Assembly: GCA_910584695.1 (NCBI GenBank)
Contig: CAJUBR010000055.1
Span: 1 to 19,268, forward strand
Direction of reading: 5' to 3'
DNA: 19,268 bases
Source of the DNA: an uncultured Lachnospiraceae bacterium
GTDB lineage: Bacteria > Bacillota > Clostridia > Lachnospirales > Lachnospiraceae
The notes under the pieces are model-generated. The model was given only the letters and a program-made list of their open reading frames with translations. It searched no databases and had not been told where the DNA came from. Shown piece after piece: positions 1 to 7,734 of the stretch (within the stretch, counting starts at the first letter, position 1; each line of letters begins with the position of its first letter). A program made the translations under genes and the position numbers.

Positions 1-117
1 AAATCATTATATGAAAGGGCTTCGGACGTGGTGATCGATACAAACTTCAATGGTCTAGAAGAGATTATGGAAACGATTGTGACAGACTGGAAAACAGAAG
101 GCGCTGACAGAATATAG
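1..117 (+). CDS. Probable shikimate kinase, C-terminal end (partial)
   Basis: The window opens inside a reading frame that runs 38 codons to a TAG stop. The tail contains LYERASDVVIDT followed by an acidic helix (GLEEIMETIVTDW). This resembles the last strand and helix of shikimate kinases, which usually read LYE.AD..IDT near the C-terminus. Shikimate kinase phosphorylates shikimate with ATP in the aromatic amino-acid pathway. The catalytic P-loop lies outside the window, so the call rests only on the tail. Another P-loop kinase of similar fold, or a fusion ending in a shikimate kinase domain, is possible. The gene ends 15 bases before the peptidase start and is probably co-transcribed with it. 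Confidence 0.6.
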   Translation, partial: KSLYERASDVVIDTNFNGLEEIMETIVTDWKTEGADRI

Positions 118-132
118 AAAAGAGGTATTGAT

Positions 133-1254
133 ATGTTTGTAAGCAGGCGGAGACGCTTGAACGACGAGTTGGTGGGATGTGGTGTGGATGTGGTTATAAT
201 CAGCAGTCCCTCCAATCTATATTATTATACCGGTTTTACCGGAGGAGAGGCATTTTTTGTTATGCCAGTGGAAAAGAGAAAAGAATCTTCCAGGAAGGCG
301 GCAGATTCCAGTGGGAAAGAGAAAGGATATGTGATTACCGATTCCCGTTATTATGAACAGGTGGAAAAGGAATGCCAAAATCTTACACTGCTTCCACTAG
401 AAGGGAAGGGATATAGCGAGACGGTAAAAGAACTGCTTAAGGACTTTAGGGAAAAGGGAATTGCTGCAGTGGAAGATGATATGAATCTTTTACAGTATTT
501 AAAACTATCTGAGACCTGTCAAGATTATCAATTTCAGGTATGTGGAAAGAAAATCAATTCTGGCAGGATGGCAAAGGATGCAGAGGAGCTTGATAAGATT
601 CGAAAGGCAGAAGCAATCGGCGACGCTGCGTTTTCATATATTTTAGGTGTAATAAAACCGGGAACCACGGAGGCGGATCTTGCGTTGGAATTGGAATTTT
701 TTATGAAAAGACAGGGAGCTTCCCGGTTAAGCTTTGATACGATCGTGGCAAGCGGACCAAATTCTTCCATGCCTCATGCAAAGGTAACGGATCGTAAAAT
801 AGCAAAGGGTGATTTTGTAACTATGGACTTTGGCTGTGTTTATCAGGGATATTGCTCCGACATGACAAGAACGGTGGCAGTAGGAGAACCGGAGGAGGAA
901 ATGAAACAGGTTTACCAAATTGTGTTAGAAGCAAATCTGCGGGCAATGGAGGGGATCAGGGCAGGAAGACGCTGTGATGACATTGACGGACTGGCAAGAA
1001 ATTATATCAAGGAATGCGGTTATGGAGCATATTTTGGGCATGGACTGGGACATGGTGTAGGGCTTGATATCCACGAGGAGCCGAGATTTTCACCAAAGTG
1101 CAAAGTGATCACGAAAGAAAATATGGTGATCACCGATGAGCCGGGAATCTATCTGCCGGGAAGGTTCGGTGTGAGAATTGAAGACCTGGTGGCAGTGAAA
1201 AAGGATGGATATGAGACGTTATCCCATTCCGAAAAACATCTGATCGTATTATAA
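133..1254 (+). CDS. pepP: Xaa-Pro aminopeptidase, M24 family
   Basis: This is a cytoplasmic metallopeptidase expected to remove N-terminal residues that precede proline. The protein has 373 residues, normal for the short clostridial type. Residues 1-130 form the creatinase-type N-terminal domain (SSPSNLYYYTGFTG). From about 145 onward is the pita-bread catalytic domain. All five metal ligands are visible: D232 and D243 (MDFG...YCSDMTRT), H307 (GHGLGHGVG), E336 (DEPGIY) and E350 (VRIEDLV); H314 lies in DIHEEP. The start is supported by AGAGGT upstream. An unusual charged, low-complexity stretch (about residues 46-65, KRKESSRKAADSSGKEK) interrupts the N-terminal domain and overlaps a short imperfect DNA repeat. 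In many clostridia this gene is followed directly by efp, but here a block of amino-acid genes intervenes. Confidence 0.92.
   Translation: MFVSRRRRLNDELVGCGVDVVIISSPSNLYYYTGFTGGEAFFVMPVEKRKESSRKAADSSGKEKGYVITDSRYYEQVEKECQNLTLLPLEGKGYSETVKELLKDFREKGIAAVEDDMNLLQYLKLSETCQDYQFQVCGKKINSGRMAKDAEELDKIRKAEAIGDAAFSYILGVIKPGTTEADLALELEFFMKRQGASRLSFDTIVASGPNSSMPHAKVTDRKIAKGDFVTMDFGCVYQGYCSDMTRTVAVGEPEEEMKQVYQIVLEANLRAMEGIRAGRRCDDIDGLARNYIKECGYGAYFGHGLGHGVGLDIHEEPRFSPKCKVITKENMVITDEPGIYLPGRFGVRIEDLVAVKKDGYETLSHSEKHLIVL
265..324 (+). repeat. Imperfect 17-base direct repeat inside pepP
   Basis: The sequence ccagtggaaaagagaaa at 265-281 recurs at 308-324 with a single A-to-G change. The copies are 43 bases apart, so they are read in different frames. 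Together they bound most of the charged insert in the peptidase N-terminal domain. Confidence 0.6.
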
Positions 1255-1286
1255 AGAGAGTGGATAGGGAACAGGATATTACAGGC

Positions 1287-2198
1287 TCAGACCGGTGTAC
1301 AAAAATCAAGAAATTTTTTGGTTGTGGCATTCAGGTTGTGTTCATGATAGATGAGCCCCACTGTCCGCTCCGGGATTTCATAGTCTAGAGGGAGTTCGAT
1401 GACCTGTTCTTTTTTGATATAAGAGCCGACAAATTCCCTGACTACACAGGCAACCCCGATGCCGATTGCTGCAAAGTCAATGAGCAGGTCCATATTATTG
1501 ATTTCCAGTAACTGGCTGGGATGAATGTGATTCTTCATAAAGTATTCATCAATAAAGATTCTGGAGATGTTTTCTGTATCTAACAGCATGAGGTTACATT
1601 TTTCCAGGATTTCTTTTTCCATTCCGGATTTAGAGGATATGGAATTTCTTTCCCGTAGCATCAGATTATCCAGATAAGTCTGGGTTGTTACAAAGGTATC
1701 GTGGATAGAACGCAGGGAAGAGAAATGATATCCTTTTTCTAAAGGGGTATCGCAGATTAGCCCGATGTCAATCTGCTCTTTTTTTAGAAGCTGGATCGTT
1801 TCATAGGTGGGATTGCACGCAATGGATATCTTGACATGGGGGTTTTCCCGGATAAAATCCTGTAAGTAAGGAAGAAGGATATGTTTACATAATGAAGTGG
1901 ATACCCCGATTCTAAGCTGGCTGATACCAAACTGTGTAATTTGGCGTAAATTTTTTTCCGCAGTATCAATCGAGTCAAATGCCTGTTTCAGATAGCCAAA
2001 AAGCATTTTTCCTTCCTCTGTAAGCTTTACCCCCTTTTTGCTGCGGATGAACAGAGTCTGCCCTAAGGACTGCTCTAATTTGGTTATGGACTTGGAAACC
2101 GCAGGCTGGCTGAGATAGAGACTGTCTGCTGCTTTACTGATATTTCCGGTTTTGGCAGCCTCATAAAAAATTTTATAGTGATTGAGATTTTGTTCCAT
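1287..2198 (-). CDS. LysR-family transcriptional regulator next to leuC
   Basis: A 303-residue LysR-type regulator of normal family length. The N-terminal winged helix-turn-helix covers roughly residues 1-60 (ISKAADSLYLSQPAVSKSITKLE, then LFIRSKKGVKLTEEG). A linker helix follows, then a periplasmic-binding-protein-like effector domain from about residue 90 (LRIGVSTSLCKHILLPYL). The start is supported by GAGGAG just upstream on the minus strand. The gene is divergent from the small ORF and leuCDB, and convergent with pepP. LysR proteins usually control the divergent neighbour in response to a pathway metabolite. I infer that this one controls leuCDB, perhaps sensing isopropylmalate or a related metabolite. 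That effector is not shown by the sequence. Confidence 0.9.
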   Translation of the reverse strand: MEQNLNHYKIFYEAAKTGNISKAADSLYLSQPAVSKSITKLEQSLGQTLFIRSKKGVKLTEEGKMLFGYLKQAFDSIDTAEKNLRQITQFGISQLRIGVSTSLCKHILLPYLQDFIRENPHVKISIACNPTYETIQLLKKEQIDIGLICDTPLEKGYHFSSLRSIHDTFVTTQTYLDNLMLRERNSISSKSGMEKEILEKCNLMLLDTENISRIFIDEYFMKNHIHPSQLLEINNMDLLIDFAAIGIGVACVVREFVGSYIKKEQVIELPLDYEIPERTVGLIYHEHNLNATTKKFLDFCTPV

Positions 2199-2292
2199 GA
2201 TGGTTCTCCTCTATGTTAGTGTCCGTTTGCGAGGTTATGGATGATAGGACATCTATTCCTTATAATTATATCAAATGACAGGAGAAATGCCA
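2199..2292. promoter_or_regulatory. Divergent regulatory region between LysR gene and leu genes
   Basis: This 94-base region lies between the LysR start on the minus strand and the small + strand ORF. It contains AGGA (2246-2249) and TCCT (2257-2260) as inverted arms 7 bases apart, a layout compatible with a LysR-type half-site pair. A TATAAT hexamer (2261-2266, + strand) abuts it and has no good -35 box, as expected for an activator-dependent promoter. Function is inferred from position and symmetry only. Confidence 0.4.
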
Positions 2293-2559
2293 GTGCTTTT
2301 TAGGACAATCGCAAAGATTATAGAAAATCTGAACGCATTGAAAAAAATGATTCAGAATGATATAATGGGCAGTATCAACGAAAACCTTCGGGTAGGGAAT
2401 ATCACATTGGAGGATGCTGCAAAATTAAAGCATTATACCCAGAAATTATATGATCATCTCTACTCCCACTATGATGAAATAGAGAACTTTGAAGATATGA
2501 CGGAGGAATCATTTATGACAGAGATTGACATTATCTGTAAGGAACGGGAAGAAATATAA
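2293..2559 (+). CDS. Small hypothetical protein between LysR gene and leuC
   Basis: I do not recognise the family. The frame is open from an ATG at 2275; I prefer the in-frame GTG at 2293 because AGGAG lies 8 bases before it, whereas the ATGs at 2275 and 2287 lack a well-spaced site. That gives about 88 residues. The product is acidic, apparently soluble and mostly helical, with many charged residues (AKIIENLNALKKM, EDAAKLKHYTQKLYDHLY, CKEREEI). It shows no signal peptide, membrane segment or metal motif. It lies between the LysR gene and leuC on the leuC strand, so it may be co-regulated with leucine synthesis. It could also be a non-coding leader with a chance ORF, though length and composition favour a gene. 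Confidence 0.5.
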   Translation: MLFRTIAKIIENLNALKKMIQNDIMGSINENLRVGNITLEDAAKLKHYTQKLYDHLYSHYDEIENFEDMTEESFMTEIDIICKEREEI

Positions 2560-2612
2560 CCGTAAGTTATTATAAATATGTAATATATGCATTTTATTTA
2601 TAGTCTTATTTA

Positions 2613-2621
2613 TGGTATAGT
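2613..2621 (+). promoter_or_regulatory. Probable extended -10 promoter for leuC
   Basis: TGG followed by TATAGT (2616-2621) fits an extended -10 element (TGnTATAAT). The -35 region is weak, as is common with extended -10 promoters. The start of transcription would fall near 2628, about 37 bases before leuC. Confidence 0.4.
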
Positions 2622-2664
2622 GGTAATGATAAAATTAATGAATATGAAAAGGAGCGAGTTTGTT

Positions 2665-3930
2665 ATGGGAATGACAATGACACAGAAAATCTTAGCTGCA
2701 CATGCAGGACTAACATCGGTGGAAGCCGGACAGTTAATTGAAGCAGACTTGGATTTAGTATTAGGGAACGACGTAACGACACCAGTGGCTATTCATGAGA
2801 TGGATAAATTTCATTCTGACAAGGTGTTTGATAAGGATAAGATTGCAATGGTTCTTGACCATTTTACACCGAATAAGGATATTAAGAGTGCCGAGCACTG
2901 TAAATGTGTAAGGGAATATGCCAATGCACATGATATTACGAATTTCTTTGATGTTGGTGAGATGGGAATCGAGCATGCATTACTTCCGGAGAAGGGTCTG
3001 ATCGTTGCAGGAGAAACCTGTATCGGTGCGGATTCCCATACCTGTACCTATGGTGCTTTAGGTGCGTTTTCAACCGGTGTTGGTTCTACGGATATGGCGG
3101 CTGGAATGGCTACCGGAAAGGCTTGGTTTAAGGTGCCTTCTGCGATCCGGTTTATTTTGACCGGAAAGCCGGGAAAATGGGTAAGTGGTAAGGATGTTAT
3201 TTTACATATTATTGGCTTGATCGGTGTGGATGGTGCACTTTATAAGTCAATGGAATTTGTGGGAGACGGCATTGCCAATCTTTCTATGGACGACCGTTTT
3301 TCGATGGCAAACATGGCAATCGAGGCAGGTGCAAAGAACGGTATCTTCCCTGTAGACGATCAGACCATTGCCTATATGAAAGAGCATTCCGTTAAGGAAT
3401 ATAAGGTATATGAAGCAGATGAGGATGCCATTTATGATGAAACCTATACGATTGATTTAAGTAAACTTGAGCCAACGGTAGCGTTTCCTCATTTACCAGA
3501 GAATACAAAGCCAATCAGTAAGGTACCGGAGATTAAGATTGATCAGGTGGTAATCGGTTCATGTACCAATGGACGGATAGAAGACTTACGTGTAGCAGCA
3601 AAGATTTTAGAGGGAAGAAAATGTGCAAAAGGACTTCGTGTAATTGTGATTCCGGCTACACAGGCAATCTATTTACAGGCAATGGAGGAAGGTCTTCTTA
3701 AGATCTTTATTGAGGCGGGGGCAGTGGTATCTACTCCGACCTGCGGACCGTGTCTTGGCGGACATATGGGGATTCTTGCGGCAGGCGAGAAGGCAGTGGC
3801 GACCACAAACCGTAACTTTGTAGGACGGATGGGACATGTGGATTCTGAGATTTACTTAGCTTCACCGGCAGTGGCAGCAGCTTCTTCGGTAACCGGTAAG
3901 ATCTCATGTCCTTGTGAGCTGGGCTTATAA
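2665..3930 (+). CDS. leuC: 3-isopropylmalate dehydratase large subunit
   Basis: With LeuD this enzyme converts 2-isopropylmalate to 3-isopropylmalate in leucine synthesis, using a [4Fe-4S] cluster. The frame opens at 2587, but I place the start at the ATG at 2665, which has AAAAGGAGCG about 8-10 bases upstream. That gives 421 residues (MGMTMTQKILAAHAGL), the usual size of the archaeal/clostridial short form. The three cluster cysteines are C300 (GSCTNGR), C360 and C363 (TCGPCLGGH). Further aconitase-family signatures are ADSHTCTYGALG and FVGRMGH. leuD follows after 77 bases. A homoaconitase-like role is less likely given leuD and leuB next door. Confidence 0.95.
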   Translation: MGMTMTQKILAAHAGLTSVEAGQLIEADLDLVLGNDVTTPVAIHEMDKFHSDKVFDKDKIAMVLDHFTPNKDIKSAEHCKCVREYANAHDITNFFDVGEMGIEHALLPEKGLIVAGETCIGADSHTCTYGALGAFSTGVGSTDMAAGMATGKAWFKVPSAIRFILTGKPGKWVSGKDVILHIIGLIGVDGALYKSMEFVGDGIANLSMDDRFSMANMAIEAGAKNGIFPVDDQTIAYMKEHSVKEYKVYEADEDAIYDETYTIDLSKLEPTVAFPHLPENTKPISKVPEIKIDQVVIGSCTNGRIEDLRVAAKILEGRKCAKGLRVIVIPATQAIYLQAMEEGLLKIFIEAGAVVSTPTCGPCLGGHMGILAAGEKAVATTNRNFVGRMGHVDSEIYLASPAVAAASSVTGKISCPCELGL

Positions 3931-4007
3931 TAATTGGAATAAGCAAAAGAGGTCCTGCCGATGGAAATTTTTGTTTCTGGTGAGTTAGAATAGGAGGTAG
4001 TATAATA

Positions 4008-4493
4008 ATGAAGGCACATGGAACAGTACATAAATATGGGGACAACGTAGATACAGATGTTATCATTCCTGCAAGATATTTGAATTCATCCGATCCTGCA
4101 GAGCTTGCAAAAAACTGCATGGAGGATATTGATCCGGAATTTGTAAAGCGGGTAAAAACGGGAGATATCATGGTGGCAAACAAGAACTTTGGATGCGGTT
4201 CTTCCAGAGAGCATGCACCGATTGCCATTAAAGCAAGCGGCATCAGCTGTGTAATTGCGGAGACCTTTGCAAGAATTTTTTACCGCAATGCGATCAATAT
4301 CGGACTTCCGATTATTGAGTGTCCGGAGGCTGCAAAGGCAATTGAGGCAGGAGATGAAGTGGAGATTGATTTTGATTCCGGCATGATTTATGACCGGACA
4401 AAGGGAACGGAGTTTAAAGGTCAGGCATTTCCACCATTTATGCAGGAGATTATCAAGGCAGAGGGGCTTGTTAACTATATCAATAATAAATAA
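4008..4493 (+). CDS. leuD: 3-isopropylmalate dehydratase small subunit
   Basis: The partner of LeuC; it supplies the swivelling domain that completes the active site. The 161-residue length matches the short LeuD type that pairs with the ~420-residue LeuC. Signatures are KYGDNVDTDVIIPARYL near the N-terminus and GCGSSREHAP (residues 62-71), which holds the substrate-binding serine and arginine. The ATG at 4008 is preceded by a strong TAGGAGGTAG site. The gene lies between leuC and the small membrane protein gene, in the order leuC-leuD-small ORF-leuB. Confidence 0.95.
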   Translation: MKAHGTVHKYGDNVDTDVIIPARYLNSSDPAELAKNCMEDIDPEFVKRVKTGDIMVANKNFGCGSSREHAPIAIKASGISCVIAETFARIFYRNAINIGLPIIECPEAAKAIEAGDEVEIDFDSGMIYDRTKGTEFKGQAFPPFMQEIIKAEGLVNYINNK

Positions 4494-4571
4494 TATAATG
4501 ATCAAAACTGACAGAGAAAAAAAGTCTCGTTGTCATTTGTATTCCAGCAAAATGATAGATTGGAGGATTGT

Positions 4572-4742
4572 ATGAAGTTTGCAATAAGAGGTAGTGATGG
4601 GCCAACTGCCATATTTTGGGCAGGCAAATTAGGAAATGGGAATATACTGATAATCGTAATTGGTATTATAGTGCTGGCAGCAGCAGCCATTGCTTTGGGA
4701 ATATATTTTAAACAGAAAAGGAAGAAAAAAGATGAATTATAA
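4572..4742 (+). CDS. 56-residue membrane protein with a GSDGPTAIF motif
   Basis: A small gene between leuD and leuB. The ATG at 4572 has GGAGG seven bases upstream and is preferred over the longer in-frame ATG at 4530. It overlaps the leuB start by 11 bases, so translation is likely coupled. The product has a short N-terminal segment with GSDGPTAIFWAGK, one hydrophobic helix (about residues 24-46, NILIIVIGIIVLAAAAIALG) and a very basic tail (KQKRKKKDEL), predicting tail-in topology. From memory, the GxDGPTxIF motif resembles a conserved segment of the beta subunit of sodium-translocating decarboxylases (OadB/GcdB/MmdB). At 56 residues it cannot be that enzyme. I assign no function. A small membrane partner or regulator of the leu operon is only a guess. 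Confidence 0.75.
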   Translation: MKFAIRGSDGPTAIFWAGKLGNGNILIIVIGIIVLAAAAIALGIYFKQKRKKKDEL

Positions 4743-5814
4743 TATAGCAGTAATCAAAGGTGACGGAATCGGTCCGGAGGTCGTTACCGAAGCCATGAAA
4801 GTATTAGATAAGGTTGGAGAAAAATTTGGTCATACCTTTCAGTATGACCAGCTTTTAATGGGAGGATGCTCCATTGATGTGTATGGAGTACCGCTTACGG
4901 ATGAAACGGTTGAGAGAGCCAGGAAAGCGGATGCAGTGCTTCTTGGTTCCATTGGCGGCAATACCAGCACTTCTCCATGGTACAAATTAGAACCGTCTTT
5001 AAGACCAGAGGCGGGACTTTTGAAAATCCGTAAAGAATTAGGATTGTTTGCAAACTTAAGACCGGCTCTTTTATATCCCGAATTAAAGGAAGCGTGTCCG
5101 TTAAAGGAAGCGATTGCAGATAAGGGATTTGATATGATGATCATGCGGGAACTGACGGGAGGGCTCTATTTTGGTGAAAGAAAGACCGTTGAAGAAAATG
5201 GTAAGAAAAAGGCGGTTGATACCCTGACCTATTCCGAGGATGAGATCCGAAGGATTGCGATCCGTGGGTTTGATATTGCCATGAAGAGACGGAAAAAAGT
5301 AACCTCTGTGGATAAGGCAAATGTACTGGATTCTTCCAGACTTTGGAGAGCCATTGTGAATGAAGTGGCAAAGGATTATCCGGAGGTTTATGTAGAGCAT
5401 ATGTTAGTGGATAACTGTGCAATGCAGCTGGTAAAAGACCCTGCACAGTTTGATGTGATCCTAACGGAGAATATGTTCGGCGATATTTTATCCGATGAGG
5501 CTTCCATGGTAACCGGTTCCATCGGAATGCTGGCTTCCGCTTCTTTAAATGAAACAAAGTTTGGTATGTATGAGCCAAGCGGTGGTTCGGCACCGGATAT
5601 TGCAGGACAGAATAAAGCAAATCCGATTGCGACTATTCTCTCGGCAGCGATGCTTTTGCGGTTTTCATTAGACCTTGATCAGGAAGCAGATGCAGTGGAA
5701 GCCGCTGTCAAGAAGGTATTACGGGAGGGATACCGAACCTGTGATATTGTATCGGATGGGACAGCCTCAGTCAGTACGACGGAAATGGGAGATTTGATCA
5801 CACAAAGAATATAA
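4732..5814 (+). CDS. leuB: 3-isopropylmalate dehydrogenase
   Basis: This enzyme oxidatively decarboxylates 3-isopropylmalate with NAD to 2-ketoisocaproate, the last step specific to leucine. The frame opens at 4690, but the ATG at 4732 (MNYNIAVIKGDGIGPEV) matches the family N-terminus and follows AAAAGGAAG. It yields 360 residues, the normal length. Signatures are GDGIGPEV, MIMRELTGGLYFG, SVDKANVLDSSRLWR and the metal-binding LTENMFGDILSDEAS. The nucleotide site is GGSAPDIAGQNKANPIA, and MIMRELTGGLYFG followed by VDKANVL favours IPMDH over isocitrate or tartrate dehydrogenases. Its start lies inside the upstream small gene, which suggests coupled translation. Confidence 0.95.
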   Translation: MNYNIAVIKGDGIGPEVVTEAMKVLDKVGEKFGHTFQYDQLLMGGCSIDVYGVPLTDETVERARKADAVLLGSIGGNTSTSPWYKLEPSLRPEAGLLKIRKELGLFANLRPALLYPELKEACPLKEAIADKGFDMMIMRELTGGLYFGERKTVEENGKKKAVDTLTYSEDEIRRIAIRGFDIAMKRRKKVTSVDKANVLDSSRLWRAIVNEVAKDYPEVYVEHMLVDNCAMQLVKDPAQFDVILTENMFGDILSDEASMVTGSIGMLASASLNETKFGMYEPSGGSAPDIAGQNKANPIATILSAAMLLRFSLDLDQEADAVEAAVKKVLREGYRTCDIVSDGTASVSTTEMGDLITQRI

Positions 5815-5856
5815 ATACAGGAAAGTCAGAATTGTTTAGAGATAATGGAGAAAGAA

Positions 5857-5900
5857 GATGAGCGAATAAGGGCATGGTCCAATCCGGTTGGCGGCTCATC
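5857..5900 (+). repeat. Inverted repeat overlapping the ilvD promoter
   Basis: GATGAGC (5857-5863) pairs with GCTCATC (5894-5900). A smaller CCAA/TTGG pair is nested inside. No T-run follows, so it is not an intrinsic terminator. The right arm lies just after the proposed -35 box of ilvD, a typical operator position. Confidence 0.4.
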
Positions 5901-5916
5901 GGGAAAAAAATATACT
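5888..5916 (+). promoter_or_regulatory. Probable ilvD promoter
   Basis: TTGGCG (5888-5893), a 17-base spacer and TATACT (5911-5916) match a vegetative sigma-A promoter at 4/6 and 5/6 positions. Transcription would begin near 5923, about 45 bases before the ilvD start. Confidence 0.55.
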
Positions 5917-5967
5917 GGTATCGTACTATAAAAGAATAATCAAATGACAGAAAAGGAGATTATGATT

Positions 5968-7632
5968 ATGAAGAGTGATAACGTAAAAGTTGGTATGCAA
6001 CAGGCACCTCACCGTTCCCTGTTTAACGCATTGGGAATGACAGAGGAAGAGATGAAGAAACCATTGGTTGGTATTGTATGTTCTTACAATGAAATTGTTC
6101 CGGGACATATGAACCTTGATAAAATTGCTCAGGCAGTTAAAATGGGTGTTGCCATGGCAGGTGGTACACCGGTTATGTTTCCTGCAATTGCCGTTTGTGA
6201 TGGAATTGCCATGGGACATATAGGAATGAAATATTCCTTAGTAACCAGAGACTTAATTGCAGACTCCACAGAATGTATGGCAATTGCTCATCAGTTCGAT
6301 GCATTGGTGATGATTCCCAATTGTGATAAAAATGTACCGGGTCTTTTGATGGCTGCAGCGAGAGTCAATGTTCCTACCGTATTTGTATCCGGTGGTCCGA
6401 TGCTTGCAGGACATGTCAAGGGACATAAGACGTCCCTTTCATCTATGTTTGAGGCGGTGGGTTCCTATGCAGCAGGCTCCATGACAGAGGAGGATGTCAA
6501 TGAATTTGAGTGTAAGGCATGTCCTACCTGTGGATCGTGTTCCGGTATGTACACTGCAAATTCCATGAACTGTTTAACGGAAGCATTAGGCATGGGGTTA
6601 CCTGGAAATGGAACCATTCCGGCTGTTTATTCAGAAAGGTTAAAGCTTGCAAAGCATGCGGGTATGGCAGTTATGGATATGTATTGTAAGAATATCCGCC
6701 CAAGGGATATTATCACAAAGGAAGCGGTTATGAATGCATTGACTGTAGATATGGCATTGGGCTGCTCTACCAATTCTATGCTGCATATTCCGGCGATTGC
6801 CCATGAAATCGGATTTGATTTTGATATTTCCATGGCAAACGAAATCAGTGCAAAGACACCGAACCTTTGTCATCTTGCACCAGCAGGTCCAACCTATATG
6901 GAGGATTTAAATGAAGCTGGTGGAGTGTATGCGGTTATGAACCAGTTAAAGGAGGCAGGTCTGTTAAATGAAGATTGTATGACCGTAACGGGTAAGACGA
7001 TTGGGGAAGCTGTAAGCGGTCATGTCAATAAGAATACAGAGGTAATCCGTCCAATGGATCATCCATACAGCACAACAGGTGGTCTTGCCGTCTTAAAAGG
7101 CAATCTTGCACCGGATGGTTCCGTTGTAAAGCGTTCTGCCGTTGTACCGGAAATGATGGTTCATGAAGGTCCTGCAAGGGTATTTGACTGTGAAGAGGAT
7201 GCAATTGCAGCAATTAAAGGAGGTAAGATTGTAGAGGGTGATGTGGTTGTGATTCGCTATGAGGGTCCGAAAGGCGGTCCGGGCATGAGGGAAATGTTAA
7301 ATCCTACTTCGGCAATTGCAGGTATGGGGCTGGGTTCTTCGGTGGCGTTGATTACCGACGGTCGTTTTTCCGGTGCCAGTCGTGGAGCATCCATTGGGCA
7401 TGTTTCACCGGAGGCAGCAGTTGGAGGTCCGATTGCTTTGGTAGAGGAAGGAGATATCATTAAGATTGATATTGACCATCAAAGCATTACATTAGATATT
7501 TCAGAAGAAGAGATGGCGAAGAGAAAAGCAGGATGGACTCCAAGGGAGCCAAAGGTTACTACTGGTTATCTTGCACGTTATGCAAAAATGGTAACTTCAG
7601 GTAACCGCGGTGCCGTATTGGAACTGAAATAA
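5968..7632 (+). CDS. ilvD: Dihydroxyacid dehydratase
   Basis: This iron-sulfur enzyme dehydrates dihydroxyisovalerate and dihydroxymethylvalerate to the keto acid precursors of valine/leucine and isoleucine. The ATG at 5968 lies 9 bases after AAAAGGAG; upstream in-frame ATGs (5944, 5962) are poorly spaced. The protein has 554 residues, as usual. Cluster cysteines are C119 (NCDKN) and C191 (CPTCGSCSGMYTANSMNCL). The position that is a third cysteine in the oxygen-stable [2Fe-2S] type (PC in the first conserved block) is glycine here (EIVPGHMNL). That favours the oxygen-labile [4Fe-4S] type and fits an anaerobe. Other signatures are MALGCSTNSMLH and DGRFSGASRG. Its own promoter separates it from leuB. 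Confidence 0.95.
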   Translation: MKSDNVKVGMQQAPHRSLFNALGMTEEEMKKPLVGIVCSYNEIVPGHMNLDKIAQAVKMGVAMAGGTPVMFPAIAVCDGIAMGHIGMKYSLVTRDLIADSTECMAIAHQFDALVMIPNCDKNVPGLLMAAARVNVPTVFVSGGPMLAGHVKGHKTSLSSMFEAVGSYAAGSMTEEDVNEFECKACPTCGSCSGMYTANSMNCLTEALGMGLPGNGTIPAVYSERLKLAKHAGMAVMDMYCKNIRPRDIITKEAVMNALTVDMALGCSTNSMLHIPAIAHEIGFDFDISMANEISAKTPNLCHLAPAGPTYMEDLNEAGGVYAVMNQLKEAGLLNEDCMTVTGKTIGEAVSGHVNKNTEVIRPMDHPYSTTGGLAVLKGNLAPDGSVVKRSAVVPEMMVHEGPARVFDCEEDAIAAIKGGKIVEGDVVVIRYEGPKGGPGMREMLNPTSAIAGMGLGSSVALITDGRFSGASRGASIGHVSPEAAVGGPIALVEEGDIIKIDIDHQSITLDISEEEMAKRKAGWTPREPKVTTGYLARYAKMVTSGNRGAVLELK

Positions 7633-7656
7633 GCACTCTTAACTGATTTTTGTTAC

Positions 7657-7734
7657 AATTTTTTGTCGAAAATTCAAATATATACTTTACAAACCCTATA
7701 TAAAAGTTTTATCATTGTAAAGATAAGTTATAAT
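7657..7734 (+). promoter_or_regulatory. ilvB upstream region: TATAAT box and AT-rich palindrome
   Basis: The 168-base gap between ilvD and ilvB holds a perfect TATAAT at 7729-7734. The best -35 is weak (TTTTAT, 7707-7712, 16-base spacing). Further upstream, AATTTT and AAAATT form an inverted pair with a 6-base centre (7657-7674). It resembles a CodY box only loosely, since that box has a 3-base centre. No T-box anticodon or antiterminator motif was seen. Confidence 0.4.

Noticed and set aside
3731..4243. 170-codon minus-strand ORF across leuC and leuD
   Set aside because: It is antisense to two certain genes, with no ribosome binding site and low-quality composition.
5845..5931. 28-codon ORF before ilvD as a leader peptide
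   Set aside because: It has no run of Leu, Val or Ile codons and no clear ribosome binding site, so attenuation by a leader peptide is not supported.
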